From Flavobacterium psychrophilum (GTDB taxonomy: Bacteria; Bacteroidota; Bacteroidia; Flavobacteriales; Flavobacteriaceae), in assembly GCA_945860385.1 (NCBI GenBank), contig CAMAQD010000008.1:68348-132347 (forward strand): a stretch of 64,000 nt of DNA, read 5' to 3'. The position numbers and the translations under genes were made by a program. Below are positions 33,147-41,834 of this stretch, piece after piece; the first letter of the stretch is position 1; each line of letters starts with the position of its first letter. The notes beneath the pieces were generated by a model. The model saw only the letters and a program-made list of their open reading frames with translations, had not been told where the DNA came from and made no database searches.

Positions 33147-36143
33147 ATGAACAGAATTCTTCTTCTCCTCATTTTGGGAATTTTTATCCCAACCATTAAT
33201 GCACAAGAATATTTTCCAAACAATGAAAGTGTCCAAAATAAAAACAACAATTATGTCGTGTTCACTAATGCCAAGATTTATGTTACTCCAACACAAATCG
33301 TTGAAAAAGGTAGTTTACTTATTCAAAACGGAAAAGTAATTGCTGCTGGAATCAACATTTCAATCCCTAAAAACTGTACAACAATAAACCTAGAAGGAAA
33401 GTCTATTTATCCTTCGTTTATAGATATTTACACCGATTTTGGAATTGAAAAACCTAAAAATACGACAACTTCGGGCGGCGTTCCAGTTTACGATACTAAA
33501 CGCGAAGGATTTTATTGGAATGAAAATATTCGCTCAGAAGTCAATGCTTACGAAAGTTTTAAGTACGACCAAACAAAAGCGACTGAATTTCTAAAAGCGG
33601 GTTTTGGCGTTGTGGGAACACACGTTCAGGACGGAATTGCCCGTGGAACAGGAACTTTAATAGCCCTAAACAACAGCGATAAAAGTGTTCGGTTATTGTC
33701 CAACAAAATAACTAATCATTTTGGGTTTACCAGAAGCGCAACAACAAATCAGGCTTATCCGAGTTCTTTGATGGGAATGATGGCACTGTTACGCCAGACC
33801 TATTTGGATATGAATTGGTATAAAAATGGAAATTCAAAAACCAAAGATTTATCATTGGAAGCCTTAATCAACAATGAAAAATTAGTGCAAATTTTTACTA
33901 CTGAGGACAAATTAAATAGTTTGAGAGCGTCTAAAATTGGTAAAGAATTTGGTCTAAACTATGTTTTAAAAGGCGCTGGAAATGAGTTTGAAAGAATCGA
34001 AGAAATTAAAAACACGAATTCAAAATTCATTATTCCAATTAACTTTCCAGAAGCGTACGATGTATCGAATTCATTTTTGGCAGATCAGATTGATTTAAGC
34101 GATTTACGATTTTGGAATCAAGCACCCACCAACTTGAAAGTGTTGTCCGCTAACAACATCGTTTTTGCTTTGACCACAGATAAATTAAAAAAAGTAGAAG
34201 ATTTTAGAATTAATCTTTTAAAAGCTATAAAATATGGTTTTGACAAAACCAAAGCATTAGAATCATTGACAACAATTCCGGCATCAATACTTGGAAAGGA
34301 AAACGAAATTGGAAGTTTAAAAACGGGTTGTTTTGCGAATTTTGTAATTACTTCAGGTGAACTATTTGACGAAAAAACTATATTATACGAAAACTGGGTT
34401 CAGGGAAATAAATTTGTAGTAAATGACATCTCCACTATTGATATACGTGGCAACTATGACTTAACAATAGGTTCAGATTCTTATAAATGGAAAATTGATG
34501 GAGAAATTGCAACACCAAAATCAGACATTACTGCAGCAGATGCAAAAAAGGTAAATTCTAAACTTACTCTAGCCAATAACTGGATAACTGCATTGGTAAA
34601 ATCTAAAGATACTATTAATGGTAGTTATACAAGGTTAAATGGATATGTAGACAATACGCAGAATATTTCTGGTAAAGCTATTCTTGCCAATGGCGATGAA
34701 GTACTATGGTCTGCCATAAAAACAACTCCGTTTGTAATCGTAAAAGATACTACGAAAGCAGAAAAACCAAATGCAGTTATGTCAGTAACCTATCCAAATA
34801 TTGCTTTTGGAAACCTTCAAAAACCAGCACAGCAAACCCTTTTGTTCAAAAACGCTACCGTTTGGACAAATGAAAAAGAAGGTATTCTTCAAGAAACAGA
34901 TGTTTTGATCAAAAATGGAAAAATTTCCAGTATTGGAAAAAATTTAGCTGATGCTTCTGCCACAATTATTGATGCAAAAGGAAAACATTTAACTAGTGGA
35001 ATCATCGACGAACACTCTCATATTGCAATTTCTAATGGAGTAAATGAAGGCGGTCACAACTCAAGCGCCGAAGTAACTATTGAAGATGTAATTAATTCCG
35101 AAGATGTAAATATTTACAGAGACTTAGCCGGAGGTGTTACTACTTCGCAACTTTTGCACGGTTCGGCAAATCCTATTGGCGGTCGATCTGCGATTGTTAA
35201 GTGGAAATGGGGACAAGCTCCAGAAGAAATGTTATATAAAAATTCACCCCAATTTATCAAATTTGCGTTGGGCGAAAATGTAAAACAATCCAATTGGGGA
35301 AATGTAAGCCCTACTCGTTTTCCACAATCAAGAATGGGAGTTGAACAGGTTTTTACAGATTATTTTCAACGTGCCAAAGAATATGACGAAAGCTGGAAAG
35401 CATATAATAAAAATGCTAAAAAAGACAAAAACAAAGCTCCTAGAGTAGACCTAGAATTGCAAACTTTGGCCCAAATCTTAAATAAAGAGCGTTTTATTAC
35501 TTGTCACTCTTATGTTCAATCAGAAATATTGATGTTAATGAAAGTAGCCGAAAATTTTAATTTTAGAATTAATACTTACACCCATATTCTAGAAGGATAC
35601 AAAGTAGCCGATAAAATGAAAGAACATGGTGTTGGCGCTTCAACATTCTCAGATTGGTGGGCTTACAAATTTGAAGTAAATGATGCCATTCCTTACAATG
35701 GAGCAATAATGCACAATCAAGGTATTGTCGTTGCCTACAATTCAGATGATGCTGAAATGTCCAGAAGATTAAATCAGGAAGCAGCAAAAGCAGTTAAATA
35801 CGGTGATATTTCAGAGGAAGATGCTTGGAAATTTGTGACATTAAATCCAGCAAAATTATTGCATATCGATGATAAAGTGGGAAGTATCAAAGTAGGAAAA
35901 GATGCAGACATAGTGCTTTGGAACAACAATCCATTATCGATTTATGCCAAAGCTGAAAAAACGTTAATTGAAGGTGTTGTCTATTTTGACACTCAAAAAG
36001 ATGAATCGCAAAGAGTAGCTGTTGCAAAAGAAAGAACCATTTTGATTGGACAAATGTTACAAGAAAAAAACAAAGGAACTAATACGCAAGCGCCAAAGAA
36101 AAAAGAGAATAAAGAATATCACTGTGATACTTTAGAACAATAA
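33147..36143 (+). CDS. Periplasmic two-domain amidohydrolase
   Basis: 998 residues with a signal peptide (MNRILLLLILGIFIPTINAQ, cleavage near 19). It has two tandem amidohydrolase-like parts. The first (about 35-440) opens with AKIYVTPTQIVEKGSLLIQN, but its metal-site position reads YPSFIDIYTDFG, without the HxH pair. The second (about 575-970) has the intact His623-x-His625 in GIIDEHSHIAI, further histidines in TCHSYVQSE and NTYTHILEG, and the late Asp in YNSDDAEMSRRLNQE (about 867). So only the C-terminal domain looks catalytic. Imidazolonepropionase- and prolidase-like relatives cleave cyclic amides or dipeptides. It ends 2 bases before the next amidohydrolase gene. Confidence 0.82.
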   Translation: MNRILLLLILGIFIPTINAQEYFPNNESVQNKNNNYVVFTNAKIYVTPTQIVEKGSLLIQNGKVIAAGINISIPKNCTTINLEGKSIYPSFIDIYTDFGIEKPKNTTTSGGVPVYDTKREGFYWNENIRSEVNAYESFKYDQTKATEFLKAGFGVVGTHVQDGIARGTGTLIALNNSDKSVRLLSNKITNHFGFTRSATTNQAYPSSLMGMMALLRQTYLDMNWYKNGNSKTKDLSLEALINNEKLVQIFTTEDKLNSLRASKIGKEFGLNYVLKGAGNEFERIEEIKNTNSKFIIPINFPEAYDVSNSFLADQIDLSDLRFWNQAPTNLKVLSANNIVFALTTDKLKKVEDFRINLLKAIKYGFDKTKALESLTTIPASILGKENEIGSLKTGCFANFVITSGELFDEKTILYENWVQGNKFVVNDISTIDIRGNYDLTIGSDSYKWKIDGEIATPKSDITAADAKKVNSKLTLANNWITALVKSKDTINGSYTRLNGYVDNTQNISGKAILANGDEVLWSAIKTTPFVIVKDTTKAEKPNAVMSVTYPNIAFGNLQKPAQQTLLFKNATVWTNEKEGILQETDVLIKNGKISSIGKNLADASATIIDAKGKHLTSGIIDEHSHIAISNGVNEGGHNSSAEVTIEDVINSEDVNIYRDLAGGVTTSQLLHGSANPIGGRSAIVKWKWGQAPEEMLYKNSPQFIKFALGENVKQSNWGNVSPTRFPQSRMGVEQVFTDYFQRAKEYDESWKAYNKNAKKDKNKAPRVDLELQTLAQILNKERFITCHSYVQSEILMLMKVAENFNFRINTYTHILEGYKVADKMKEHGVGASTFSDWWAYKFEVNDAIPYNGAIMHNQGIVVAYNSDDAEMSRRLNQEAAKAVKYGDISEEDAWKFVTLNPAKLLHIDDKVGSIKVGKDADIVLWNNNPLSIYAKAEKTLIEGVVYFDTQKDESQRVAVAKERTILIGQMLQEKNKGTNTQAPKKKENKEYHCDTLEQ

Positions 36144-36145
36144 AA

Positions 36146-37447
36146 ATGAGAAAAATATTCAAACTATTAGCAGTTATAAGTATATCAATAACCACAACTG
36201 CGCAACAAATACCTGCAAATAAGCAAACTAAATCTTTCTTGATACTAAATGCCACAGCACATCTAGGCGATGGAACGGTAATTGAAAACAGTGCCGTTGG
36301 GTTTAAAGACGGAAAAATAACACTCGTTGCCGATGCAACAGCAATAAAACTGGTAAATGGCGCGTATGATATTACCATTCAAGCCGCAGGAAAACACATT
36401 TATCCCGGATTTATTGCGCCAAATTCAACTTTAGGTTTAGTAGAAATTGATGCCGTAAAATCATCAGACGATGAAAGTGAAATTGGAAATATGAATCCTC
36501 ATATTAGAAGTATTATTGCCTATACAGCAGATTCTAAAGTAATTGAAGCTGTTAGGCCAAACGGGATTTTAATGGCTCAGATTGCACCACGAGGAGGAAC
36601 AATTTCTGGCACTTCATCAATCGTGCAACTGGATGCCTGGAATTGGCAAGATGCGTTAATAAAAGAAAATGATGGAATCCACATCAGTTTTCCTTCTACA
36701 ATAAAAAGATCAGGTTGGTGGGCAGAACCAGGAGGATTGGAACCAAACAAGGAATATCAAAAACAAGTAGATGATATAAGTGCCTTTTTTACAAATGCAA
36801 GAACCTATTCCACAAATACATCAAGTGAAAAAAATGTAGTACTTGAGTCCATGAAAGGAATTTTCAATGGAACTCAAACATTATTTATTCACGCAAATGA
36901 AGAAAAACAAATTATTGATGCTGTAAATTTTGGCAAACTAAACGGTGTAAAAAAAATAGTAATTGTAGGAGGATATAAAGCATATAAAACTGCTGATTTA
37001 TTGCAAAAAAATAATATTGCAGTTTTATTAAAACGTGTTCATGATATGCCTGAAAGTAACGATGACGATATCGATTTACCCTATAAAATGGCTAAACTTT
37101 TAGTTGACAAAGGGATTCTTGTAGGGTTAGAAAATAGTGGAGGTATGGAACGTATGCAAACCAGAAACTTACCTTTTCTTGCCGGAACTTGCGCTGCTTA
37201 TGGTTTAGACAAGGAACAAGCTTTACAATTAATTACTTTAAATACGGCCAAAATTCTAAATATCGACAATCAATGTGGGTCCTTAGAACAAGGAAAAGAT
37301 GCAACATTATTTATATCAGAAGGTGATGCATTAGATATGAGAACAAATAAACTAACTCACGCATTTATTCAGGGAAGAGAATTAAGTTTAGAAACACACC
37401 AGACCAAACTTAATAAAAAATATAAAGAGAAATACAACCAGAAATGA
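36146..37447 (+). CDS. Amidohydrolase-like protein lacking the metal motif, copy A
   Basis: 433 residues with a signal peptide (MRKIFKLLAVISISITTTAQ, cleavage around residue 19). The amidohydrolase fold is evident from AVGFKDGKITLVADA, HIYPGFIAPNSTLGLVEIDA and the C-terminal LGSLEQGKDATLFIS-type segment (CGSLEQGKDATLFI). However, the HxH that should follow GFI is replaced by APNSTLG, and the catalytic-Asp region reads VGLENSGGMERMQ. Metal-dependent catalysis therefore seems unlikely. It resembles the inactive first half of the 998-residue protein and probably acts as a partner or binding subunit. It starts 2 bases after that gene and ends in its own terminator. Confidence 0.78.
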   Translation: MRKIFKLLAVISISITTTAQQIPANKQTKSFLILNATAHLGDGTVIENSAVGFKDGKITLVADATAIKLVNGAYDITIQAAGKHIYPGFIAPNSTLGLVEIDAVKSSDDESEIGNMNPHIRSIIAYTADSKVIEAVRPNGILMAQIAPRGGTISGTSSIVQLDAWNWQDALIKENDGIHISFPSTIKRSGWWAEPGGLEPNKEYQKQVDDISAFFTNARTYSTNTSSEKNVVLESMKGIFNGTQTLFIHANEEKQIIDAVNFGKLNGVKKIVIVGGYKAYKTADLLQKNNIAVLLKRVHDMPESNDDDIDLPYKMAKLLVDKGILVGLENSGGMERMQTRNLPFLAGTCAAYGLDKEQALQLITLNTAKILNIDNQCGSLEQGKDATLFISEGDALDMRTNKLTHAFIQGRELSLETHQTKLNKKYKEKYNQK

Positions 37448-37480
37448 ACCTGTTGAGTGTTTAAAAATTGATACATAAAT

Positions 37481-37521
37481 AAAACAGAGCAAGTTAAAAT
37501 TGTAATGACACGCTCTGTTTT
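37481..37521 (+). terminator. Terminator after amidohydrolase copy A
   Basis: A 10-base stem (37481-37490 with 37512-37521, 21-base loop) whose right arm merges into a run of T residues. Confidence 0.7.
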
Positions 37522-37533
37522 TTTATTAAACTT

Positions 37534-37541
37534 TAAATTTG
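37534..37541 (+). promoter_or_regulatory. -7 element for amidohydrolase copy B
   Basis: TAAATTTG just after the preceding terminator and 43 bases before the ATG. It suggests that copy B has its own transcript. Confidence 0.45.
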
Positions 37542-37584
37542 AATTATTATCCATTTAATATTACATTTAAAAAAAAGTCCAAAA

Positions 37585-38886
37585 ATGAAAAGTAATTATA
37601 TTCTACTGTTTGCATTTATCTTTTCATCAATAATGATCGCTCAGCACGTACCAGCTAATAAACAAACCAAGTCCATTTTAATTCTAAATGCATTCGCACA
37701 TATCGGTGATGGAACAATTATTGAGAAAAGCGCTGTTGGTTTTAAGAATGGCAAAATTACAATTGTAACCCAAGCCAACTTAATTAATACAGCAAAAAAC
37801 GATTTTGACATTATCATTAATGCTACTGGAAAACATATATACCCTGGATTTATTGCGCCAAATTCGACACTAGGCTTAGTAGAAATTGATGCTGTAAAAG
37901 CCTCAGATGATGATAGTGAAATTGGAGAAATGAACCCACATATTAGAAGCATTATTGCTTATAGTGCAGATTCCAAAGTTGTAGAAACAATGCCTTTAAA
38001 CGGAATTTTGATGGCTCAAATAACATGTCGGAACGGAATAATTTCTGGCACATCATCAATTGTTCAGCTTGATTCTTGGAACTATAATGATGCTTTGTTA
38101 AAAGAAAATGATGGTATCCATATCAACTTTCCACGTATTTATAGAAGAACTGGTTCAAAATTTGAACCCGGATATCTGATTGTAAATAAAGATTATCTTA
38201 GTCAAATTGAGAAAATTTCGCAATTTTTCGCAAATTCAAAAGCGTATTTAGCTGATTTTTCAAAGGACAAAAATTTAACTTTTGATGCAATGAAAGGTCT
38301 TTTCGATGGTACTCAAACATTATATATTCACGCAAACAATGAAAAGCAAATTGCAGACGCAATACATTTATCAAATGAATTCGGCGTTAAAAAAGTTGTA
38401 ATTGTAGGCGGATATGAGGCCTACAAAATAACAGATTTATTAAGAAAATACAATGTCGGCGTCCTTTTAAGGAGAGTACACGATATGCCAGAATACTACG
38501 ATGAGGATGTAAACTTACCCTTTAAAATAGCTAAAATATTAACGGACAAAGGCATACTAGTAGGTTTAGAAAATAGTGGAGACAAAGAAAGAATGAATAC
38601 TATAAATCTTCCTTTTCTAGCTGGAACCTGCGCTGCGTATGGCTTGGGTATCGAACAAGCTTTACAATTAATAACGTCAAACACAGCCAAAATATTAGGA
38701 ATTGATACTCTTTGTGGATCCTTAGAACAAGGAAAAGATGCTACTTTGTTTATCTCCGAAGGTGATGCATTAGATATGAGAACTAATAAATTAACTAATG
38801 CCTTTATTCAGGGAAGAATGATAGATTTAGAAAATCATCAAACAAAGCTTTATTCTAAATATAAAACTAAGTTTAATCAAAAATAA
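37585..38886 (+). CDS. Amidohydrolase-like protein lacking the metal motif, copy B
   Basis: 433 residues, the same length as copy A and, by eye, roughly two thirds identical over its whole length; a tandem duplication is the natural explanation. Signal peptide MKSNYILLFAFIFSSIMIAQ. It shares the altered metal-site segment GFIAPNSTLGLVEIDAVK and the GLENSG variant at the usual Asp position, so both copies lost the same residues before duplicating. Differences cluster in the middle (GGWW-type segment of copy A replaced by RRTGSKFEPGYLIVNKDYLS). It is preceded by a terminator and a -7 element and followed 8 bases later by a dipeptide epimerase, with which it is likely cotranscribed. Confidence 0.78.
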   Translation: MKSNYILLFAFIFSSIMIAQHVPANKQTKSILILNAFAHIGDGTIIEKSAVGFKNGKITIVTQANLINTAKNDFDIIINATGKHIYPGFIAPNSTLGLVEIDAVKASDDDSEIGEMNPHIRSIIAYSADSKVVETMPLNGILMAQITCRNGIISGTSSIVQLDSWNYNDALLKENDGIHINFPRIYRRTGSKFEPGYLIVNKDYLSQIEKISQFFANSKAYLADFSKDKNLTFDAMKGLFDGTQTLYIHANNEKQIADAIHLSNEFGVKKVVIVGGYEAYKITDLLRKYNVGVLLRRVHDMPEYYDEDVNLPFKIAKILTDKGILVGLENSGDKERMNTINLPFLAGTCAAYGLGIEQALQLITSNTAKILGIDTLCGSLEQGKDATLFISEGDALDMRTNKLTNAFIQGRMIDLENHQTKLYSKYKTKFNQK

Positions 38887-38894
38887 ATAATCTA

Positions 38895-39923
38895 GTGAAA
38901 TTAATTCTGCGAACCTTCAACCTAAAATTAAAACATCCTTTTACCATTTCAAGAAAATCTCATACCATTCAGCCTTCATTAATTGTCGAATTACAAAGCG
39001 AAGGTCATTCTGGCTTTGGTGAAGCTACTTCAAATACTTATTATAATAATACGGTAAATTCGATGCAGCATAATTTGGAAAAAATAATTCCATTTATCGA
39101 AGGTAGTACTCCTGATAGCTATCGGAATGAAACTCCAGAAGAATTTTGGCAAAAAGCTTATCCATTTTTAAAAGATGATATGTTTGCGCTTTGCGCTTTG
39201 GATATGGCTTACAATGATTTGTATGCTCGAAAACAAGGAAAAAAACTTTACGAATTGTGGGGTTATTCAACGAATAAAAATCCAATGACCGATTATACAA
39301 TCGGAATTGACACCATCGAAAAAATGGTTTTAAAAATGAAAGAATTGCCTTGGCCAATCTATAAAATCAAATTGGGAACCAAAGAAGACATTGCCATTAT
39401 CACCGAATTAAGAAAACACACCGATGCTATTTTTAGAATCGATGCAAATTGTGGTTGGACGATTTCTGAAGCATTAAACAATGCTATTCAACTGAAAAAA
39501 CTTGGAGTTGAATTTTTGGAACAGCCGTTAAATGCTGATAATTGGGAAGGTCATAAACAATTATTCGAAAATTCGGTTTTACCAATAATTGCTGACGAAA
39601 GTTGCATTATTGAAGAAGATGTGACCAAATGTTACAATCATTTTCACGGATTAAATATTAAATTAGGAAAATGTGGTGGACTGACTCCGGCCAGAAGAAT
39701 GATTTCGCAAGCCAAAAAATTAGGAATGAAAACAATGGTGGGTTGTACGACGGAATCTACGGTTGGAATTTCGGCTATTGCTCATTTATTGCCTGAATTA
39801 GATTATGTAGATATGGATGGAGGATTATTATTGGCTGAAGACATTGCAACAGGAATCACAATTTATGACGGTGTAATCAAATATTCTGAATTAAATGGAA
39901 CTGGAGTTACTTTGATATCCTGA
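38895..39923 (+). CDS. Dipeptide (L-Ala-D/L-Glu-type) epimerase, enolase superfamily
   Basis: 342 residues, starting at a GTG 8 bases after amidohydrolase copy B. The N-terminal capping domain is LRTFNLKLKHPFTISRKSHT followed by EGHSGFGEATSNTYY. The barrel has IYKIKLGTKED (Lys of the KxK site), metal ligands in FRIDANCGWT, EFLEQPLNADNWEG and IIADESC, and LNIKLGKCGG with the second catalytic Lys. These are the hallmarks of the muconate-lactonizing/dipeptide epimerase group, which epimerises Ala-Glu and related dipeptides, for instance from murein. It has no signal peptide and so acts in the cytoplasm. The periplasmic amidohydrolases upstream suggest a peptide-catabolic unit. Confidence 0.88.
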   Translation: MKLILRTFNLKLKHPFTISRKSHTIQPSLIVELQSEGHSGFGEATSNTYYNNTVNSMQHNLEKIIPFIEGSTPDSYRNETPEEFWQKAYPFLKDDMFALCALDMAYNDLYARKQGKKLYELWGYSTNKNPMTDYTIGIDTIEKMVLKMKELPWPIYKIKLGTKEDIAIITELRKHTDAIFRIDANCGWTISEALNNAIQLKKLGVEFLEQPLNADNWEGHKQLFENSVLPIIADESCIIEEDVTKCYNHFHGLNIKLGKCGGLTPARRMISQAKKLGMKTMVGCTTESTVGISAIAHLLPELDYVDMDGGLLLAEDIATGITIYDGVIKYSELNGTGVTLIS

Positions 39924-40248
39924 CTTTTTTTTACAAAAATTATTGAAAAACAAAATTATAACTACCTCTTTCAAGTACACTATTACTGCGGGCAAACTCA
40001 ATCGAATAGTCATCACTGCCAATCATATTGTTGAGGATTTAAACCATTTGATTACTCAATTATCTTAAATTTATCATAAACCCATATTAACAAATTGCAA
40101 ATTTTAGCGAATAATTATTTTTTACCCATAAAATTTTAGGGTATAAAATATTTATTTAATAAAAATCACCTATAAAGTCATATTTTTTATGGGGGTTTGA
40201 AATGATTTTATACTTTTATCAAAATTTTTAACTAAAAAAAACCAAATT
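39924..40248. other. Intergenic region upstream of the ammonium transporter
   Basis: 325 bases. It contains a strong dyad at 40123-40143 (TACCC..GGGTA) and a weaker ACCTATAAA...TTTATGGGGGT pair about 30-70 bases before amt. A short open frame near 39945-40070 ending TAA lacks an ATG and a recognisable product. No promoter with a full TAnnTTTG match was found. Confidence 0.45.
40123..40143. promoter_or_regulatory. Dyad symmetry upstream of amt
   Basis: TACCCATAAAA and TTTTAGGGTA form an inverted repeat with a single unpaired A, about 105 bases before the amt start. It is a candidate binding site for a nitrogen or other regulator. Confidence 0.35.
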
Positions 40249-41574
40249 ATGCGAAAGATTATTTTAAGTGTGATTCTAATCACAATTCTGGTATTAGCCG
40301 TTTTTTCAATTTATTTATTTCCTGAATCTACCGTATTAGGTGCTCACGTAGTGGAATTAAAATTAGATACGGGAGATACCGCTTGGATGCTAACAGCCAC
40401 AGGGCTTGTATTGTTAATGACTCCTGGATTGGGATTCTTTTATGGTGGAATGGTAGGCAAAAAGAACGTAATTAGTACTGTTCTACAGAGTTTTATAGCT
40501 ATGGTAATTGTAACTGTACTTTGGGTACTTGTTGCATTCGGATTGTGTTTCGGACCATCAATTGGTGGATTAATTGGAGATCCAACTTCAAATATGTTTT
40601 TTAATGGAGTTAGTGCTAACACAGCTTGGGAATTAGCACCAACTATTCCTTTCCTTTTGTTTGCTTTATTTCAAGCAAAATTTGCTATCATAACACCAGC
40701 TTTAATCACGGGAGCTTTTGCAGAACGAGTTCGCTTCTGGGCTTATTTGTTATTTATGGTCTTGTTTGTATTGTTTATTTATTCTCCTTTATGTCATATG
40801 ACTTGGCATCCTGATGGATTATTCTTCGGATGGGGAGTATTGGATTTTGCTGGAGGAACTGTAGTGCATATGAGTGCTGGTTGGGCTGCGCTTGCTGGAG
40901 CAATGTTCTTAGGTAAAAGAAAATCTGAAAAATCAAATCCTGCACGTATTACTTATGTATTATTAGGAACAGGTTTACTATGGTTCGGTTGGTTTGGTTT
41001 CAATGCAGGTTCTGCTGTTGGATCTAACGGACTTGCCGCACAAGCTTTAGGAACAACTACTGTTGCTGCTGGTGCTGCTGCTATGGCTTGGGTTTTCTTA
41101 GATAAAATTTTAGGGCACAAACTGTCTGCAATGGGAGCTTGTATCGGAGCGGTTGTAGGTTTAGTAGCTATTACTCCTGCTGCAGGTTTTGTAACAATTC
41201 CTTCTGCACTAGCCATTGGTATTATTGCTAGTATTGTTAGTAATCTTGTTGTGAGTAACTTCCCTAAAGGAAAAATCGATGACGCTTTAGATGTATTTGC
41301 TTGTCACGGTGTTGGTGGTATGGTTGGTATGCTTTTGACAGGTGTATTTGCTTCAAAATCAGTAAATGCTATCGTTGGTGATAATCAAGGTTTAATCTAT
41401 GGCGATGCTACTTTATTTTTAATCCAATTAAAAGCATTGATTATCGTATCTATATTTGCTTTCTGTGGTTCGTATGCATTGTTCTTCATTGTAAATAAAA
41501 TTACTCCTCTAAGAGTTTCTGAAGAGAAAGAAGAATTAGGATTGGACATTTCTCAACACGGAGAATACCTATAA
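40249..41574 (+). CDS. amt: Ammonium transporter, Amt family
   Basis: 441 residues. An N-terminal hydrophobic signal-like helix (7-26) is followed by the Amt core of 11 helices: GDTAWMLTATGLVLLMTPGLG followed by FFYGGMVGKKN, FALFQAKFAIITPALITGA with AERVRFWAY, the first pore His in HMTWHPDGLFFGWGVLDFAGG, GFNAGSAVGSNGLAA, and the second pore His in DVFACHGVGGMVGMLLTG. It forms a trimeric inner-membrane channel that takes up ammonium. No glnK/PII gene is adjacent, unlike in many bacteria. A dyad sits upstream and a strong terminator follows, so it appears monocistronic. Confidence 0.95.
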   Translation: MRKIILSVILITILVLAVFSIYLFPESTVLGAHVVELKLDTGDTAWMLTATGLVLLMTPGLGFFYGGMVGKKNVISTVLQSFIAMVIVTVLWVLVAFGLCFGPSIGGLIGDPTSNMFFNGVSANTAWELAPTIPFLLFALFQAKFAIITPALITGAFAERVRFWAYLLFMVLFVLFIYSPLCHMTWHPDGLFFGWGVLDFAGGTVVHMSAGWAALAGAMFLGKRKSEKSNPARITYVLLGTGLLWFGWFGFNAGSAVGSNGLAAQALGTTTVAAGAAAMAWVFLDKILGHKLSAMGACIGAVVGLVAITPAAGFVTIPSALAIGIIASIVSNLVVSNFPKGKIDDALDVFACHGVGGMVGMLLTGVFASKSVNAIVGDNQGLIYGDATLFLIQLKALIIVSIFAFCGSYALFFIVNKITPLRVSEEKEELGLDISQHGEYL

Positions 41575-41599
41575 AAAAACCATTTATTCAATTTTTGAA

Positions 41600-41634
41600 A
41601 CACGCTAAAGATTCGTCTTTAGCGTGTTTTTTTT
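41600..41634 (+). terminator. Terminator of amt
   Basis: A perfect 12-base stem (41600-41611 with 41616-41627) capped by a TTCG tetraloop and followed by a T tract. A textbook intrinsic terminator. Confidence 0.92.
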
Positions 41635-41779
41635 GATGTAAATGAAATATAACAAAGATTTAGAATTACATCTTATACTCCACAAAAAAAGTAGACGTTG
41701 TTTATATTACTAAGGTTCTTAGTGATTAATTAACGACCTCTTATGATTGTTTATTTACCCAATAAAGATTACAACAAAA

Positions 41780-41812
41780 AAAGCTTCCTGCTATTGTAAG
41801 GCAGGAAGCTTT
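41780..41812 (-). terminator. Terminator of the pabB-tilS-dsbD operon
   Basis: A perfect 12-base stem (41780-41791 with 41801-41812, 9-base loop), followed on the minus strand by T-rich sequence. It begins 23 bases past the DsbD stop. Confidence 0.88.
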
Positions 41813-41834
41813 ATCATCAAAGATGAGTTTTAAA

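Noticed and set aside
39945..40070. Short open frame after the epimerase gene, ending HIVEDLNHLITQLS
   Set aside because: Under 45 codons with only TTG as a possible start and no recognisable family. It could be a decayed tail of a gene, but the evidence is too weak to annotate.
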